Of a stretch of 64,000 bases of DNA, positions 1 to 10,610 are shown in pieces; within the stretch, counting starts at the first letter, position 1, and the number at the start of each line of letters is the position of its first letter. The translations under genes were made by a program, and so were the position numbers. Source of the DNA: Theodoxus fluviatilis (lineage: Eukaryota; Mollusca; Gastropoda; Cycloneritida; Neritidae); NCBI GenBank assembly GCA_034096865.1, contig JAWQFJ010000656.1:15001-79000 (forward strand), given 5' to 3'. Below the pieces are notes generated by a model. It made no database searches and was not told where the DNA came from. It saw only the letters and a list, made by a program, of their open reading frames with translations.

Positions 1-263
1 ATATCGCCGACACGCAAGTAGCATTCACGGACTGCACGCAGAAAATTAACATTGTGCGCGTTGCATGTGCCGAAACTGGTTACTAGTTATTGACGAACTT
101 TTTATTTTGTTTTATTTTTCATCGTTATCTTTTTATTTCATCCATTCATTCCTCAATTAATTAATTCATTCATTCTTTCATTTATTTATTCATATATTTC
201 TATTTTTATTTTACATGATTGTGTTTCGTTCGCGTTTTGCTTTGATGTAATGAGCCGGTGGCC
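1..263. other. AT-rich non-coding start of window
   Basis: No reading frame, RNA gene or structured repeat is recognisable here. The stretch is AT-rich, with runs of degenerate ATTC/ATTT tetranucleotides around 125-200. Confidence 0.6.
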
Positions 264-454
264 TATGAGCTCCGTCGAGATCTAGTCAAACAGAGTTATC
301 TTTTCCTACTTTCAGCATAACAAACGCGCGTCGCTTACAAAATCTGTGAAAGACACGATTGTTTTTGGAGCAAACAGTTTGTTGTTTCTATAATGGTGAC
401 CTCCTGCTGTGTGAAGAACTGCCACAATAAGCATGGCAGAGAGAATGATCGACA
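264..454 (+). repeat. Left arm of ~190-bp inverted repeat
   Basis: This block reappears as its reverse complement at about 1310-1498 with roughly 95% identity by eye. The two arms face each other across about 850 bp that include a TC/GT microsatellite. Each arm contains the same short THAP-like reading frame starting 130 bp in. The outer boundary falls at TATGAGCT. No target-site duplication was recognised. Confidence 0.85.
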
Positions 455-476
455 TTTTTTGTACCATCTGTTCTGA
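393..476 (+). pseudogene. THAP zinc-finger first-exon fragment
   Basis: An ATG at 393 opens a 27-codon frame beginning MVTSCCVKNCHNKHG and reaching a stop at 474-476. The spacing of the N-terminal cysteines (CC-x2-NC) and a start at Met-x-x-Cys are typical of the first half of a THAP (C2CH) DNA-binding domain, as in P-element/Kolobok transposases and host THAP proteins. The second half (tryptophan, C-x2-H, AVP box) is absent, so this is either a first exon without its partner or a dead fragment. The same frame exists in the opposite arm. Recognition rests on a short motif, so confidence is moderate. Confidence 0.45.
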
Positions 477-757
477 CGATAAACATGGTGCTTTTTATTT
501 TGCGAGAGCAGTTTACTCATGAATCATTGATCTTTCAATAGACAAACCCAGTGCTTGAAACATTACTGTGCACATCAACATCTTTTAGTTTTATGGTGAA
601 TCTTTCAGTTTACACGCTATGCGTCATAAATGTGTAATATACGGGTCACTCGCAGAATGCTCTACGGCGTGTTTTTTTTTCTTTCTGTTTGACTCTTACG
701 TGAGTGTTGTGACGTTTCTGAGGGTTTGGCTATGGAGCTTGGGGACCAGTTTGCTGT

Positions 758-760
<3 letters not shown>

Positions 761-828
<68 letters not shown>

Positions 829-890
829 GCGCGTGTGCGTGTGCGTGCGTGTGTGTGTGTGTGTGTGGTGTGTGTGTGTGTTTGTAGGTC
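761..890. repeat. (TC)n followed by (GT)n microsatellite
   Basis: A run of about 65 bp of TC dinucleotides is followed by GC/GT alternation and a GT run. All the long serine/leucine or arginine/glutamate frames over it are simple translations of the dinucleotide and not genes. Confidence 0.95.
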
Positions 891-1279
891 GGGCAACCGA
901 TATCCCGAGTGATCGTGGTATCAAACTGTTCATCACAGCAGTTGTCGACAGTTTGCAATGCCTCAGTGGAGCACCGTTGGTTCAAATTCGGCTGTGGTTG
1001 GAGCGAAATGAAGGGTTACTTAGTCCTAACTGCTCGTTGTTTCTTAATCTTCATCTCTTATAAATCGCAGAGGACCAACTTTTATTTAAAATTGCACGCA
1101 CAAAAAAGGTCGATCCGTTATCATATCTTAAAGTTATATTAAATTAGTTACAAGTAATCGATAATCCAGTTTTCTTCCGTCCCAGCGAGTTGAAGGGGTT
1201 TCGAAGAAGGAACACAATTACACAAATCCGAATGCTTTAGTAACGTACATCGTATTTATTTTGCTTCTCTACAGCGTTA

Positions 1280-1369
1280 CAACACGCGGTATGACAAAAA
1301 CAAACAACGTCGATCATTCTTTCTGCCATGCTTATTGTGGCAGTTCTTCACACAGCAGGAGGTCACCAT
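1280..1369 (-). pseudogene. THAP first-exon fragment, inverted copy
   Basis: Read on the minus strand from the ATG at 1369, the frame again begins MVTSCCVKNCHNKHGR and then diverges from the left copy after about 20 codons, where the inverted-repeat identity ends. It reaches a stop near 1280. The two copies therefore share only the repeat arm. Same interpretation and limits as the copy at 393. Confidence 0.45.
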
Positions 1370-1498
1370 TATAGAAACAACAAACTGTCTGCTCCAAAAA
1401 CAGTAGTGTCTTTCACAGATTTTGTAAGCGACGCGCGTTTGTTATGCTGAAAGTAGGAAAAGATAACTCTGTTTGACTCGATCTCGACGAAGCTCATA
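1310..1498 (-). repeat. Right arm of ~190-bp inverted repeat
   Basis: Reverse complement of 264-454 with a handful of substitutions. Arm-to-arm symmetry is exact in register (positions sum to about 1762). Could be the terminal repeats of a short THAP-encoding mobile element or an inverted duplication of a host first exon. Confidence 0.85.
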
Positions 1499-1758
1499 CA
1501 TTAAAATTCGTTCCCTCTGTCTCTGTCTCGTGTAGACAAGTTGGAAGGGAAGGGAAGTTTCTGTAAACACTTTTTGTTTTTGCTTTGGCACGTAGGTGCA
1601 TCATTGATGTATTATTCACGCACAGACAGAATTACACGCATGGACAGATTTACTTACAACACAGGTTTGCAGCCAGTACGATTTTGTCAAGATATTTCAA
1701 TAAGCCCCCATTTCCCCTCTTGGTTCCATCCCTGGGACAGGAAAAATCTGTGTTTATT

Positions 1759-1895
1759 TAGATGCCTGCCTGCCTGCCCGCCCGCCCGCCTGCCTGCTTG
1801 CCTGCCTGCGTGCGTGCGTGCCTGTCTGAATTGAAAAACACAGTTACAGAGACCACGAAAGTGTGTGGCAGCAGCAACGGCGTGGCACGCGCACC

Positions 1896-1931
<36 letters not shown>

Positions 1932-1986
1932 ATACACCACACACATACACACACGCACAAACATGAACACATACACACGCACGCGC

Positions 1987-2034
<48 letters not shown>

Positions 2035-2150
2035 ATAAAAAGACTCTAACATAGACACAATCACACAGGCACAAACACAAACACGGGAACACAGACACGA
2101 ACATAGACAAACACACACATACATGTAGACACGAGCACAGACACACACTC
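1759..2150. repeat. (TGCC)n and (CA)n microsatellite cluster
   Basis: TGCC/CCCG tetranucleotides at 1759-1826, then a long imperfect CA run at about 1903-2035 that decays into CA-rich sequence to about 2150. No credible coding region. Confidence 0.95.
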
Positions 2151-3350
2151 ATACACGCATGCGCGCGCGCACACTGATAAGCAGCAACTAGATAGAATTG
2201 ATTTACTGAGGTTCGTCATCTGTTGAGCTGCGTCCAGTTTCTATTAAATTGTGCTGCATATACTCGAGAATCGTATCCCCTAACCTAAGACCATTAGCTT
2301 TTTCACCCTGCAGGTAGAGGCAAGGGGAGACAACCCTTTTACTCTCTTTTTCTTTATCTCACAAGTGATATAGACTAGGCCTGGTAAAAGACCAGTATCC
2401 ATAAGAACAATAAAAATAAAAATACAGCCAGAGAACCACCAGAATCGGCGATAGGCCCTGGATGCCTAAGCAAGCCGAAGAATTCTATTCTATTCTATAT
2501 TCTATTCCTTGCAGGTTGCGCAAAAGCGCGAATCGACCGAAATTGCCCTTTTTGCACTTCAAGTAGTCGTTACTCTAGGAAATTCATTATATTTGAAAAA
2601 GTCCTTGGTCGCTACAGTTACGTTGCTTACTAGCCACAATATTGCCTTTTTTAGTGTCGAAGACTGAGCGCAAAACAATGTACACTTCTTAACTAGTCAT
2701 AAAACGTTTTGTCCCACACGTGTACACGTGTGCGTTATTTGAAGCAATACTATTAATACTAGTAATACATGTACATGAAACGCCAAAACAGCCAGGACAG
2801 ATCTTTTGAATCGGCCACTTCATCGGGCTACGCATTCTTGTTTTGACATGTTGCGTGTCGTGATTGCTGCATACAGTCACTGAATTGTCTCATCCAACCA
2901 AGCGCTGAGAGATTCGTACAAGCTGGGGCAAGTTAACGGTTTACACAGTTGTCCCGAGCAACAAGCAACCGCTCCCGTTGCGCATGCGTAAACATCCTGT
3001 CCCCCACCTCTGACACCAAAGACCATTGCTCACACTCGGTCGTCCCTCCAGTGGATTTTGCAGCAAGAATGCTTCACCTGCAGCCTGAAGTGCAGTTCTC
3101 ACAGCGACTTGCTCATTTTCATCACGGATCCGAAAAATCGCTCAGTTCCAGTGAGTTGTGCGAAGGGTCTTTGCTTCGCAAAGCTAGAAATTTTAGTACC
3201 GTTTTGCTACGATCATAGATCTATACGAGTCTCGTGCTAATCTCACAGGCGTAACCGTAAGAGGCTGAAGCCTGAAGCAGTAAGATACAAAAATCGCATT
3301 TCCCTGTACGAATGGTTAATACCAACCTTAAAGCTTAACTGTCAGCCTGC
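2151..3350. other. Gene-free stretch with a possible retroposon tail
   Basis: No gene recognised. At about 2380-2515 an AT-rich stretch is followed by AGCCGAAG and an (ATTCT)n tail, which resembles the 3' end of an RTE/CR1-type LINE or a dependent SINE, but too little is present to classify it. The 89-codon open frame at 2949-3218 has no recognisable motif and is left out. Confidence 0.35.
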
Positions 3351-3356
3351 ACTATC

Positions 3357-3604
<248 letters not shown>

Positions 3605-3814
3605 CAGTACGTGATTGTAAAACGACTTTGATATCCCACCTGACGATCCTTTCGTCGATATGGAAAATAGCAAGAGAATCTAAAAACGTCGTCGTAGTCC
3701 TGAGGAGGAGTTTCGTGTAACTATGCATGCATGTAATTATGTGCATGTGTGTGCATGCATATATTTTTTGTATTATAAATCATGGCGAGGTCGAATTTCA
3801 AAGTCTATGTGTCT

Positions 3815-4010
3815 GTCTGCCTGTAGGCTGTACAGGTATGTCTATCTGTCTGCCTGCTTGTCTGCCTGCCTGCTTGTCTGTGTGCCTGCCTGCCCATCTG
3901 TGTCTGCCTGACTGTGTATCTGCCTGCCTGCCTGCTTACCTGCCTGTGTACCTGCCTGTGTGCCTGCCTGCATGCCTGCTGGCCTGCCTGTCTGCCTCTC
4001 TAGTCCTCCT
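3815..4010. repeat. Degenerate TGCC/TGTC tetranucleotide repeat
   Basis: About 200 bp dominated by CTGCCTGCCTG/CTGTCTG steps with interruptions. Simple sequence, no gene. Confidence 0.85.
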
Positions 4011-4114
4011 CCAAACTGAGGTAGGATGGGTAGTAGATTAACTGCAGCACTTAACATAAATAAAACTTGCCCTGAACTTCCATTTACTGACAAAGATGTT
4101 TTCACAGAGGCTGT

Positions 4115-4115
<1 letters not shown>

Positions 4116-4185
<70 letters not shown>

Positions 4186-4211
4186 GTAAAGAGAGAGAGA
4201 GAGAGAGGTGT

Positions 4212-4245
<34 letters not shown>

Positions 4246-4336
4246 TAAAGAGAGAGAGATGAGGCAGAGAGACAGTACAACCTGAGTGATTGCCCTTAGT
4301 GAATACATCCAGATTGAGGCACAAGTACCAGTGCAC

Positions 4337-4383
<47 letters not shown>

Positions 4384-4764
4384 GCACGCATGCACACACA
4401 TGCATGTGTACACGCACACACACACACACACACTAACACACACACATGTGCACACAAAAACACACACATGCACACATGTGCACACAAACACACAGAAACT
4501 CACATACACAAGTTCACGCTCATGCTTGCATGCACACACACATGCACACACACATGCATGTGCACACATACACACACACACATACACACATACACACACA
4601 CACACCAAAGTACACACCTCTGCCACATGACTCATGACAGACATGAATAAAGTGCATGGTGGTAACTTACTTAAATGGCCCAGTACACAGACAGATGGAC
4701 AAATAAGTATACAGGCAAACACACAGTCACACATGCATGCAGCCACACACACACACGCACACAC

Positions 4765-4815
<51 letters not shown>

Positions 4816-4830
4816 AACACACACACACCC
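4116..4830. repeat. (GA)n then compound (CA)n microsatellites
   Basis: GA runs at about 4116-4258 with GTGTAAA interruptions, then CA-rich blocks at about 4338-4615 and 4740-4830. The long histidine/threonine, cysteine/valine and arginine/glutamate frames here are translations of the repeats. Confidence 0.95.
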
Positions 4831-5121
4831 ACCCATGCTAGCATACACATATGCCAGTACACATACTTGCATGTTTGCAAATGCAACTCGCATTTGCAAG
4901 CTTCTTGCTCACTGGCAGAATTTTTTTTACATATTTAAGCATCCACATTACAGCGAGATCACATTCTGACTTGTTAACACTGCACATGTTGATGCAAAAT
5001 TTTAAACAATGATATGACTTTTTGAGTCTATCAGTTTTATCAAATAGGTGAACATATTAGACACCTGCAAACACAAGATAGGAACCATGCACATCTTAAC
5101 CACAGATATAAATTATTTCCC

Positions 5122-5757
5122 TTCCTCTGTTTGCATTTTCCCCACCCCTCTACTTCCAGCCCTCCCTTCCCACCCTCCACCTCAACCTTCCTCTGTTTGC
5201 ATTTTCCCCACCCCTCCCTTCCCACCCTCCACCTCAACCTTCCTCTGTTTGCATTTTCCCCACCCCTCTACTTCCACCCCTCTACTTCCCACCCTCCACC
5301 TCAACCTTCCTCTGTTTGCATTTTCCCTACCCCTCTACTTCCACCCCTCCCTTCCCACCTCCACCTCCACCTTCCTCTGTTTGCATTTTCCCCACCCCTC
5401 CCTTCCCACCCTCCACCTCAACCTTCCTCTGTTTGCATTTTCCCCACCCCTCTACTTCCACCCCTCTACTTCCCACCCTCCACCTCAACCTTCCTCTGTT
5501 TGCATTTTCCCCACCCCTCTACTTCCACCCCTCCCTTCCCACCTCCACCTCCACCTTCCTCTGTTTGCATTTTCCCCACCCCTCTACTTCCACCCCTCCC
5601 TTCCCACCTCCACCTCCACCTTCCTCTGTTTGCATTTTCCCCACCCCTCTACTTCCACCCCTCCCTTCCCACCTCCACCTCCACCTTCCTCTGTTTGCAT
5701 TTTCCCCACCCCTCTACTTCCACCCCTCCCTTCCCACCCTCCACCTCCACCTTCCTC
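5122..5757. repeat. 66-bp pyrimidine-rich minisatellite
   Basis: About ten tandem units that each begin CCTCTGTTTGCATTTTCCCC and continue with CCACCCCTCTACTTCCACC-type text. The full unit is 66 bp; some units are shortened by loss of an internal block. Because the unit length is a multiple of three and pyrimidine-rich, three long Pro/Ser/Phe-rich open frames appear, but none has a start context, splice sites or recognisable domain. Confidence 0.9.
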
Positions 5758-5947
5758 TGTTAAAAAAAGAAGTTGTTGTTACAATAACTCTTCCTACCCT
5801 GTTTATTTTTTCTGCCAACCCTAAGGTTTTTTTCCACACAAAAATCAATGGTAAACAATGAATTGCATGTTGTCCCATCTGCCCTGTCCAATGATCACTT
5901 GGGGAATCCACTAAGTAAACAAGTGTTTTCAGCAAAAGATAATTTTT

Positions 5948-6820
5948 GACTCACATGCGAAGCAAAAGTGAGTCTATATACTCACCCTTTTCGTCCGTCC
6001 GGGCATCCGGTCCGGGCATCCGGTCCGGGCGTCCGGTCCGGGCGTCCGAAAACTTTAACGTTTGAATTTTCTCGGAGACTATTAAGTCTATCAATACCAA
6101 ATGTGGAATGATAGTGTATGATGACAAGGCCTCTAAAAACATACATAGTGACTTAACCTTGCTTCAAGGTCAAGGTCGCAGGGGCCATAAATGTTGTCTA
6201 AAAAACAGTCATTTTTCACATTTTCTCAATTTTCTCTGAAGTTTTTGAGATTGGATACCTGACCTATATATAGTATATAGGGCAAAGTAAGCCCTATCTT
6301 TTGATACCAGTTTGGTTGACCTTGCTTCAAGGTCAAGGTCACAGGAGCTCTTCAAAGTTGGATTGTATACATATTTTGAAGTGACCCTGACCCTGAACTA
6401 TGGAAGATAACTGTTTCAAACTTAATAATTATGTGGGGCACATGTTATACTTTCATCATGAGACACATTTGGTCACATATCATCAAGGTCAAGGTCACTT
6501 TGACCCTTATGAAATGTGACCAAAATGGGGTAGTGAACCACTAAAAGTGACCATATCTCATGGTAGAAAGTGCCAATAAGCACCATTGTGCTTCCTATGT
6601 CTTGAATTAACAGCTTTGTGTTGCATGACCTTGGATGACCTTGACCTTGGGTCAAGGTCACATGTATTTTGGTAGGAAAAATGTGTAAAGCATTTCTTAG
6701 TGTATGATGTCATTGGTAGGTTTAGTTGTTTGACCTTGACCTTGAAGGTCACCTGAAGGTCAAGGTCATATAAAGGTCAAGGTCAGGCATGTGAGTCGTA
6801 TGGGCTTTGCCCTTCTTGTT
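5948..6820 (-). repeat. Dispersed TCAAGGTCA-rich repeat, copy 1
   Basis: About 870 bp homologous, in reverse orientation, to 19959-20770 and 50461-51585. One end reads GACTCACATGCGAAGCAAAA and then GTGAGTC, a 7-bp stem; a tandem of CCGGGC(A/G)TCCGGT units follows. The other end carries GGGC-TTT-GCCC before CTTCTTGTT. The body contains many TCAAGGTCA or TGACCTTGA words, often as inverted pairs. No conserved frame exists between copies, so it is a non-coding mobile or dispersed repeat of unassigned class. Confidence 0.85.
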
Positions 6821-7804
6821 TATTTATGTTCAGATGAGTGTACTGTATACAAGACAATTCTTAAAACACACATTTACATACACAAAATGCACAGTCTCAA
6901 TCTGGCCTCCTCTGTAAAAAAAAGAGAGAAAAAAGTTCAGGTCGACCTATTGACCCCCTTCTTTTAATGGCCATGTTACCTTAACTACAACCCATTTTTG
7001 TCAGCCTTATTCCCAGCCACATTCCATACTTCTCACTCACATTTCTGCTCACTAAAATGGACCCATCTACTCATCCTAACTGACCTGGGTAGATCTAAAA
7101 TAGAAGGAGCTAAAATTGAGCTATATTTAAGCTGATATTTTGGCTACAGGTACATGTTATTGCATGCTTTTCAAAATTCTGATGGATGGAGGCAACAAGA
7201 ATGTTGAAGACTCTAGAAGTTGGGGATTTTATTTCTGTTAATCTTTTGCCGGAGTCCAATGAAAAAGCTTGTAACTGTGGATGGGTGTTGCCTTCTCCTA
7301 TTACAGCCTTTTTCTGTGTCAGATAATTATTTAGTAAGCTTTTCTGTCTCAGTGTCTGTATGAGATTTTTGCCTAGTATTCTGCTACACTGCTTGATCAC
7401 CTTGTTTGTTTATTCTAAGTAAAGGAAAAAATGTAGAGGTGCAATTTATCACCCATATCTGGGTCTTGAACTAATTTCTATTTGAACCCTCACACTTTTG
7501 AGTCATGATCTTGGCAGACTTGCAGCCTCAGCTTCAAAGCCACTGCACCAGGCAGAAACTGAAAGTTAAAAACAGGAGCCATTCACAACAGTTCAACTAG
7601 AGCCACTGCTGAATGGGAAATTTAGCCAAAATGTTGGTCCTTAAACTTTTATTTTGGTGGTCAATCCATGTGATACATTATGCAGAACTAAGAGGCACGT
7701 GAAAATGTATTGTCATAAGAAAATATGTCAGTTGCACTAGTCTGAAACTTTTTGGAATGATGAGACAAGGTTAAAGACAAGGTTAGAGACAAAGGATTGA
7801 AAGT
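6821..7804. other. Gene-free stretch
   Basis: No gene or repeat structure recognised. A 96-codon minus-strand open frame at 7110-7400 shows no known motif and AT-rich non-coding composition. Confidence 0.5.
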
Positions 7805-7990
7805 AAGATGGATGGACAGTGTTTTACGGCCCATCAGCCTTGTAGGCTATTTAAGGCCATTTAGCACGAAAATCACTAGAACAGTATAGAGTAAACGCTA
7901 ATCAAGTCACAGTGTCCCTAGTTATTCGCCTCTTACGAATTGCGTAGGGAGACGCGGTGGTTCAATCCTTACCCCAAACTCACAGGGGGA
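7805..7990. repeat. SINE-like dispersed repeat, copy 1
   Basis: Starts after GATGGATGG with GTTTTACGGCCCATCAGCC, continues through CCCTAGTTATTCGCCTC and GTAGGGAGAC, and ends near GGTTCAATCCTTACCCC. The same series of blocks recurs at 8525-8725, 16482-16667, 29930-30085 (and its duplicate), partly at 30705-30745, and inverted at 55505-55680. Each copy starts beside a short tetranucleotide tail (GGAT or GAAT). A short dispersed non-coding family with a tetranucleotide tail fits a SINE; polymerase III boxes are not convincing. Confidence 0.65.
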
Positions 7991-8118
7991 TTGAAAGAAA
8001 GAAAGATGACGTGTTTCAGGAGACTTATGGTCAGAAATGCGAGTTAACCTGTACCCTGGTAGTTGCAGGATAGTTTGCAAGATTATGACTGAGCCAAGCC
8101 TGGTAGTTGTGGAATTAG

Positions 8119-8121
<3 letters not shown>

Positions 8122-8187
<66 letters not shown>
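8122..8187. repeat. (GT)n microsatellite
   Basis: About 66 bp of uninterrupted GT. Confidence 0.95.
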
Positions 8188-8192
<5 letters not shown>

Positions 8193-8524
8193 CTTAAAAA
8201 AAAATTGACAAAACATTATCTTAAAACATGCAGTTGTTCTTTGTTCAATTGCAAGTACTTCTGGTGTAGATGTTGCTGTATGTTGTTGGATAGTTAGAAG
8301 GGCATGTGCAAGAGAAAAGGGTAAATATTTTGTCCTTGAAATGTAGCTTATCTTCAGTAGCACTGACAGACCAAACGGTCTCAATTACGACATCTGGAGT
8401 TAGGTTCATATCAATTTTAAGCCTGATGGGTTAAAGGAGGCAACTCTTGTTCTTAGCCTTTATTTGAAAACCCATATTTGGCGTGCTTGTGTTTTGCATA
8501 AGGCATCCTTTCAAGAATGAATAA

Positions 8525-8725
8525 ATGAATGAATGAATGAGGTAAGTAAGTTTTATAGCCTATCAGCCTTTGTGGGTATGTAAGGCCATTGCTAATAAGA
8601 TCACTACAGCTGATTAGTGAAATGCAAGTCAGGTCATGCTTTCCCCAGCTAATTGGTTTGTACAAATTGTGTAGGGAGACAAAGTGAGTCTCTGTTTAAT
8701 CTCCAACCCACAGAGGGATCACCCT
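8525..8725. repeat. SINE-like dispersed repeat, copy 2 (diverged)
   Basis: Preceded by (GAAT)n, it contains TTTTATAGCCTATCAGCC, a TGTAAGGCCATT block and TGTGTAGGGAGAC in the same order and spacing as the 7805 copy, with many substitutions. Confidence 0.6.
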
Positions 8726-8746
8726 GTCAAGTCAAGGTCATATTGC

Positions 8747-9874
8747 CAGTCTGAGCATTGTGGCAGTCTGAGCGTTGCGGCAGTCTGAGCACTGCGGCAA
8801 TCTGAGTGTTGCGGCAGTCTGAGCATTGTGGCAGTCTGAGCATTGTGGCAGTCTGAGCATTGTGGCAGTCTGAACATTGCGGCAGTCTGAGCATTGTGGC
8901 AGTCTGAACATTGCGGCAGTCTGAGCATTGTGGCAGTCTGAGCATTGTGGCAGTCTGAGCATTGTGGCAGTCTGAACATTGCGGCAGTCTGAGCATTGTG
9001 GCAATCTGAGCATTGTGGCAGTCTGAACATTGCGGCAGTCTGAGCATTGTGGCAGTCTGAGCACTGCGGCAGTCTGAGCATTGTGGCAGTCTGAGCATTG
9101 TGGCAGTCTGAGCATTGTGGCAGTCTGAGCATTGTGGCAGTCTGAGCATTGTGGCAGTCTGAGCATTGCGGCAGTCTGAGCATTGTGGCAGTCTGAGCAT
9201 TGTGGCAGTCTGAGCATTGTGGCAGTCTGAACATTGCGGCAGTCTGAGCATGGTGGCAATCTGAGCATTGTGGCAGTCTGAGCATTGTGGCAGTCTGAAC
9301 ATTGCGGCAGTCTGAACATTGCGGCAGTCTGAGCATTGCGGCAGTCTGAGCATTGTGGCAGTCTGAGCATTGTGGCAGTCTGAACATTGCGGCAGTCTGA
9401 GCATGGTGGCAATCTGAGCATTGTGGCAGTCTGAGCATTGTGGCAGTCTGAACATTGCGGCAGTCTGAGCATTGTGGCAGTCTGAACATTGCGGCAGTCT
9501 GAGCATTGCGGCAGTCTGAACATTGCGGCAGTCTGAGCATTGCGACAGTCTGAGCATTGTGGCAGTCTGAGCATTGTGGCAGTCTGAACATTGCGGCAGT
9601 CTGAGCATGGTGGCAATCTGAGCATTGTGGCAGTCTGAGCATTGTGGCAATCTGAACATTGCGGCAGTCTGAGCATTGTGGCAGTCTGAGCATTGCGGCA
9701 GTCTGAGCATTGTGGCAGTCTGAGCATGGTGGCAATCTGAGCATTGCGGCAGTCTGAGCATTGTGGCAGTCTGAGCATTGTGGCAGTCTGAGCATGGTGG
9801 CAATCTGAGCATTGCGGCAGTCTGAGCATTGTGGCAGTCTGAGCATGGTGGCAGTCTGAGCATTGCGGCAGTCT
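8747..9874. repeat. 17-bp minisatellite, ~66 units
   Basis: Tandem array of CAGTCTGAGCATTGTGG with frequent variants at two sites (GAGCAT/GAACAT, TTGTGG/TTGCGG/ATGGTGG). Since 17 is not a multiple of three and the unit lacks minus-strand stops, all three minus frames are open for about 360-405 codons and encode the same 17-residue periodic peptide (NAQTATMLRLPQCSDCH and variants). The array lies about 0.7 kb upstream of the first ZDHHC coding exon. It is treated as non-coding. Confidence 0.95.
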
Positions 9875-10327
9875 AGCAGTACCTCAGTCACACAGAAGGA
9901 CCAGGCAACTCCTGCCAGTTGAGGGGATGCCCACAAAGCAGTGTTGCATCATGACAGCCAGGGGTACCTGGAGTCTTAACTCGGTATGACCCTCCCCCCA
10001 AGGATATCAGGAAGTTCAGCAACCAAAATACATGTTCAGGACTGAAGACCATGTGCTGTCTGGCTCATATGGGAGTTTCTTGCCACCTGCAGTAATGACG
10101 AAAAGATATCTGGACCTTAGTTATGTGATCTATGACACAGGAAACATGTACTTACGAGACATTTAAAATATATTATTTCATGGAAGTAAAAGGATGTATT
10201 CTGATACTAAAGTGCATTTCATAGAGTTTACTGTGATGATTCTGTGTTAAGGTTGATTAGTATATGAATTAAGGTTGGGAAGTATTAGAGATATTTTGCT
10301 CCATGATACTGATAGCACACATAATTT

Positions 10328-10369
<42 letters not shown>

Positions 10370-10397
10370 CACACACACACAAACACACACACTCACA

Positions 10398-10491
<94 letters not shown>

Positions 10492-10594
10492 CATTGTTGC
10501 AGGTGCCAAAAAAAACAACAAATGTAACAGCAGGATAAGTTCTGACTTGAGTATTTTGCCATGAAAATAGTCTCCATAATTTTTTCAATTTCCC
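9875..10594. other. Upstream region/intron of first ZDHHC gene
   Basis: Non-coding. It contains a compound CA microsatellite at about 10331-10490 and ends in a pyrimidine tract followed by TTTCCCAG, the acceptor of the ZDHHC coding exon. No upstream exon could be identified. Confidence 0.6.
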
Positions 10595-10596
10595 AG
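10581..10596 (+). promoter_or_regulatory. Splice acceptor before first ZDHHC coding exon
   Basis: A pyrimidine tract (TTTTTTCAATTTCCCAG) ends at AG 10595-10596, 14 bases before the ATG at 10611. The second ZDHHC gene has the same arrangement, which supports a conserved 5'-UTR intron. Confidence 0.65.
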
Positions 10597-10610
10597 TGCC
10601 CACTCAGAGA

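Noticed and set aside
619..912. Open frames of Ser/Leu, Arg/Glu, His/Thr or Cys/Val over TC, GA, CA and GT runs (here and at 3335-3720, 4026-4900, 10247-10603, 54911-55255, 60606-60920)
   Set aside because: They are translations of dinucleotide repeats, open in several frames at once, with no start context or domain.
5048..5824. 258-codon Pro/Ser/Phe repetitive frame over the 66-bp minisatellite
   Set aside because: Open in three frames only because the unit is pyrimidine-rich and a multiple of three; no signal peptide, splice site or known domain.
7940..7965. GGTTCAATCC resembling a tRNA B box
   Set aside because: No cloverleaf, no A box at suitable distance; it lies at the end rather than the start of the SINE-like repeat and is not conserved in the other copies.
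8719..9936. 405-codon Cys/His-rich repeat protein with CxxCH (cytochrome-like) motifs
   Set aside because: All three minus frames encode the same cycle because the unit is 17 bp; heme-binding meaning is coincidental.
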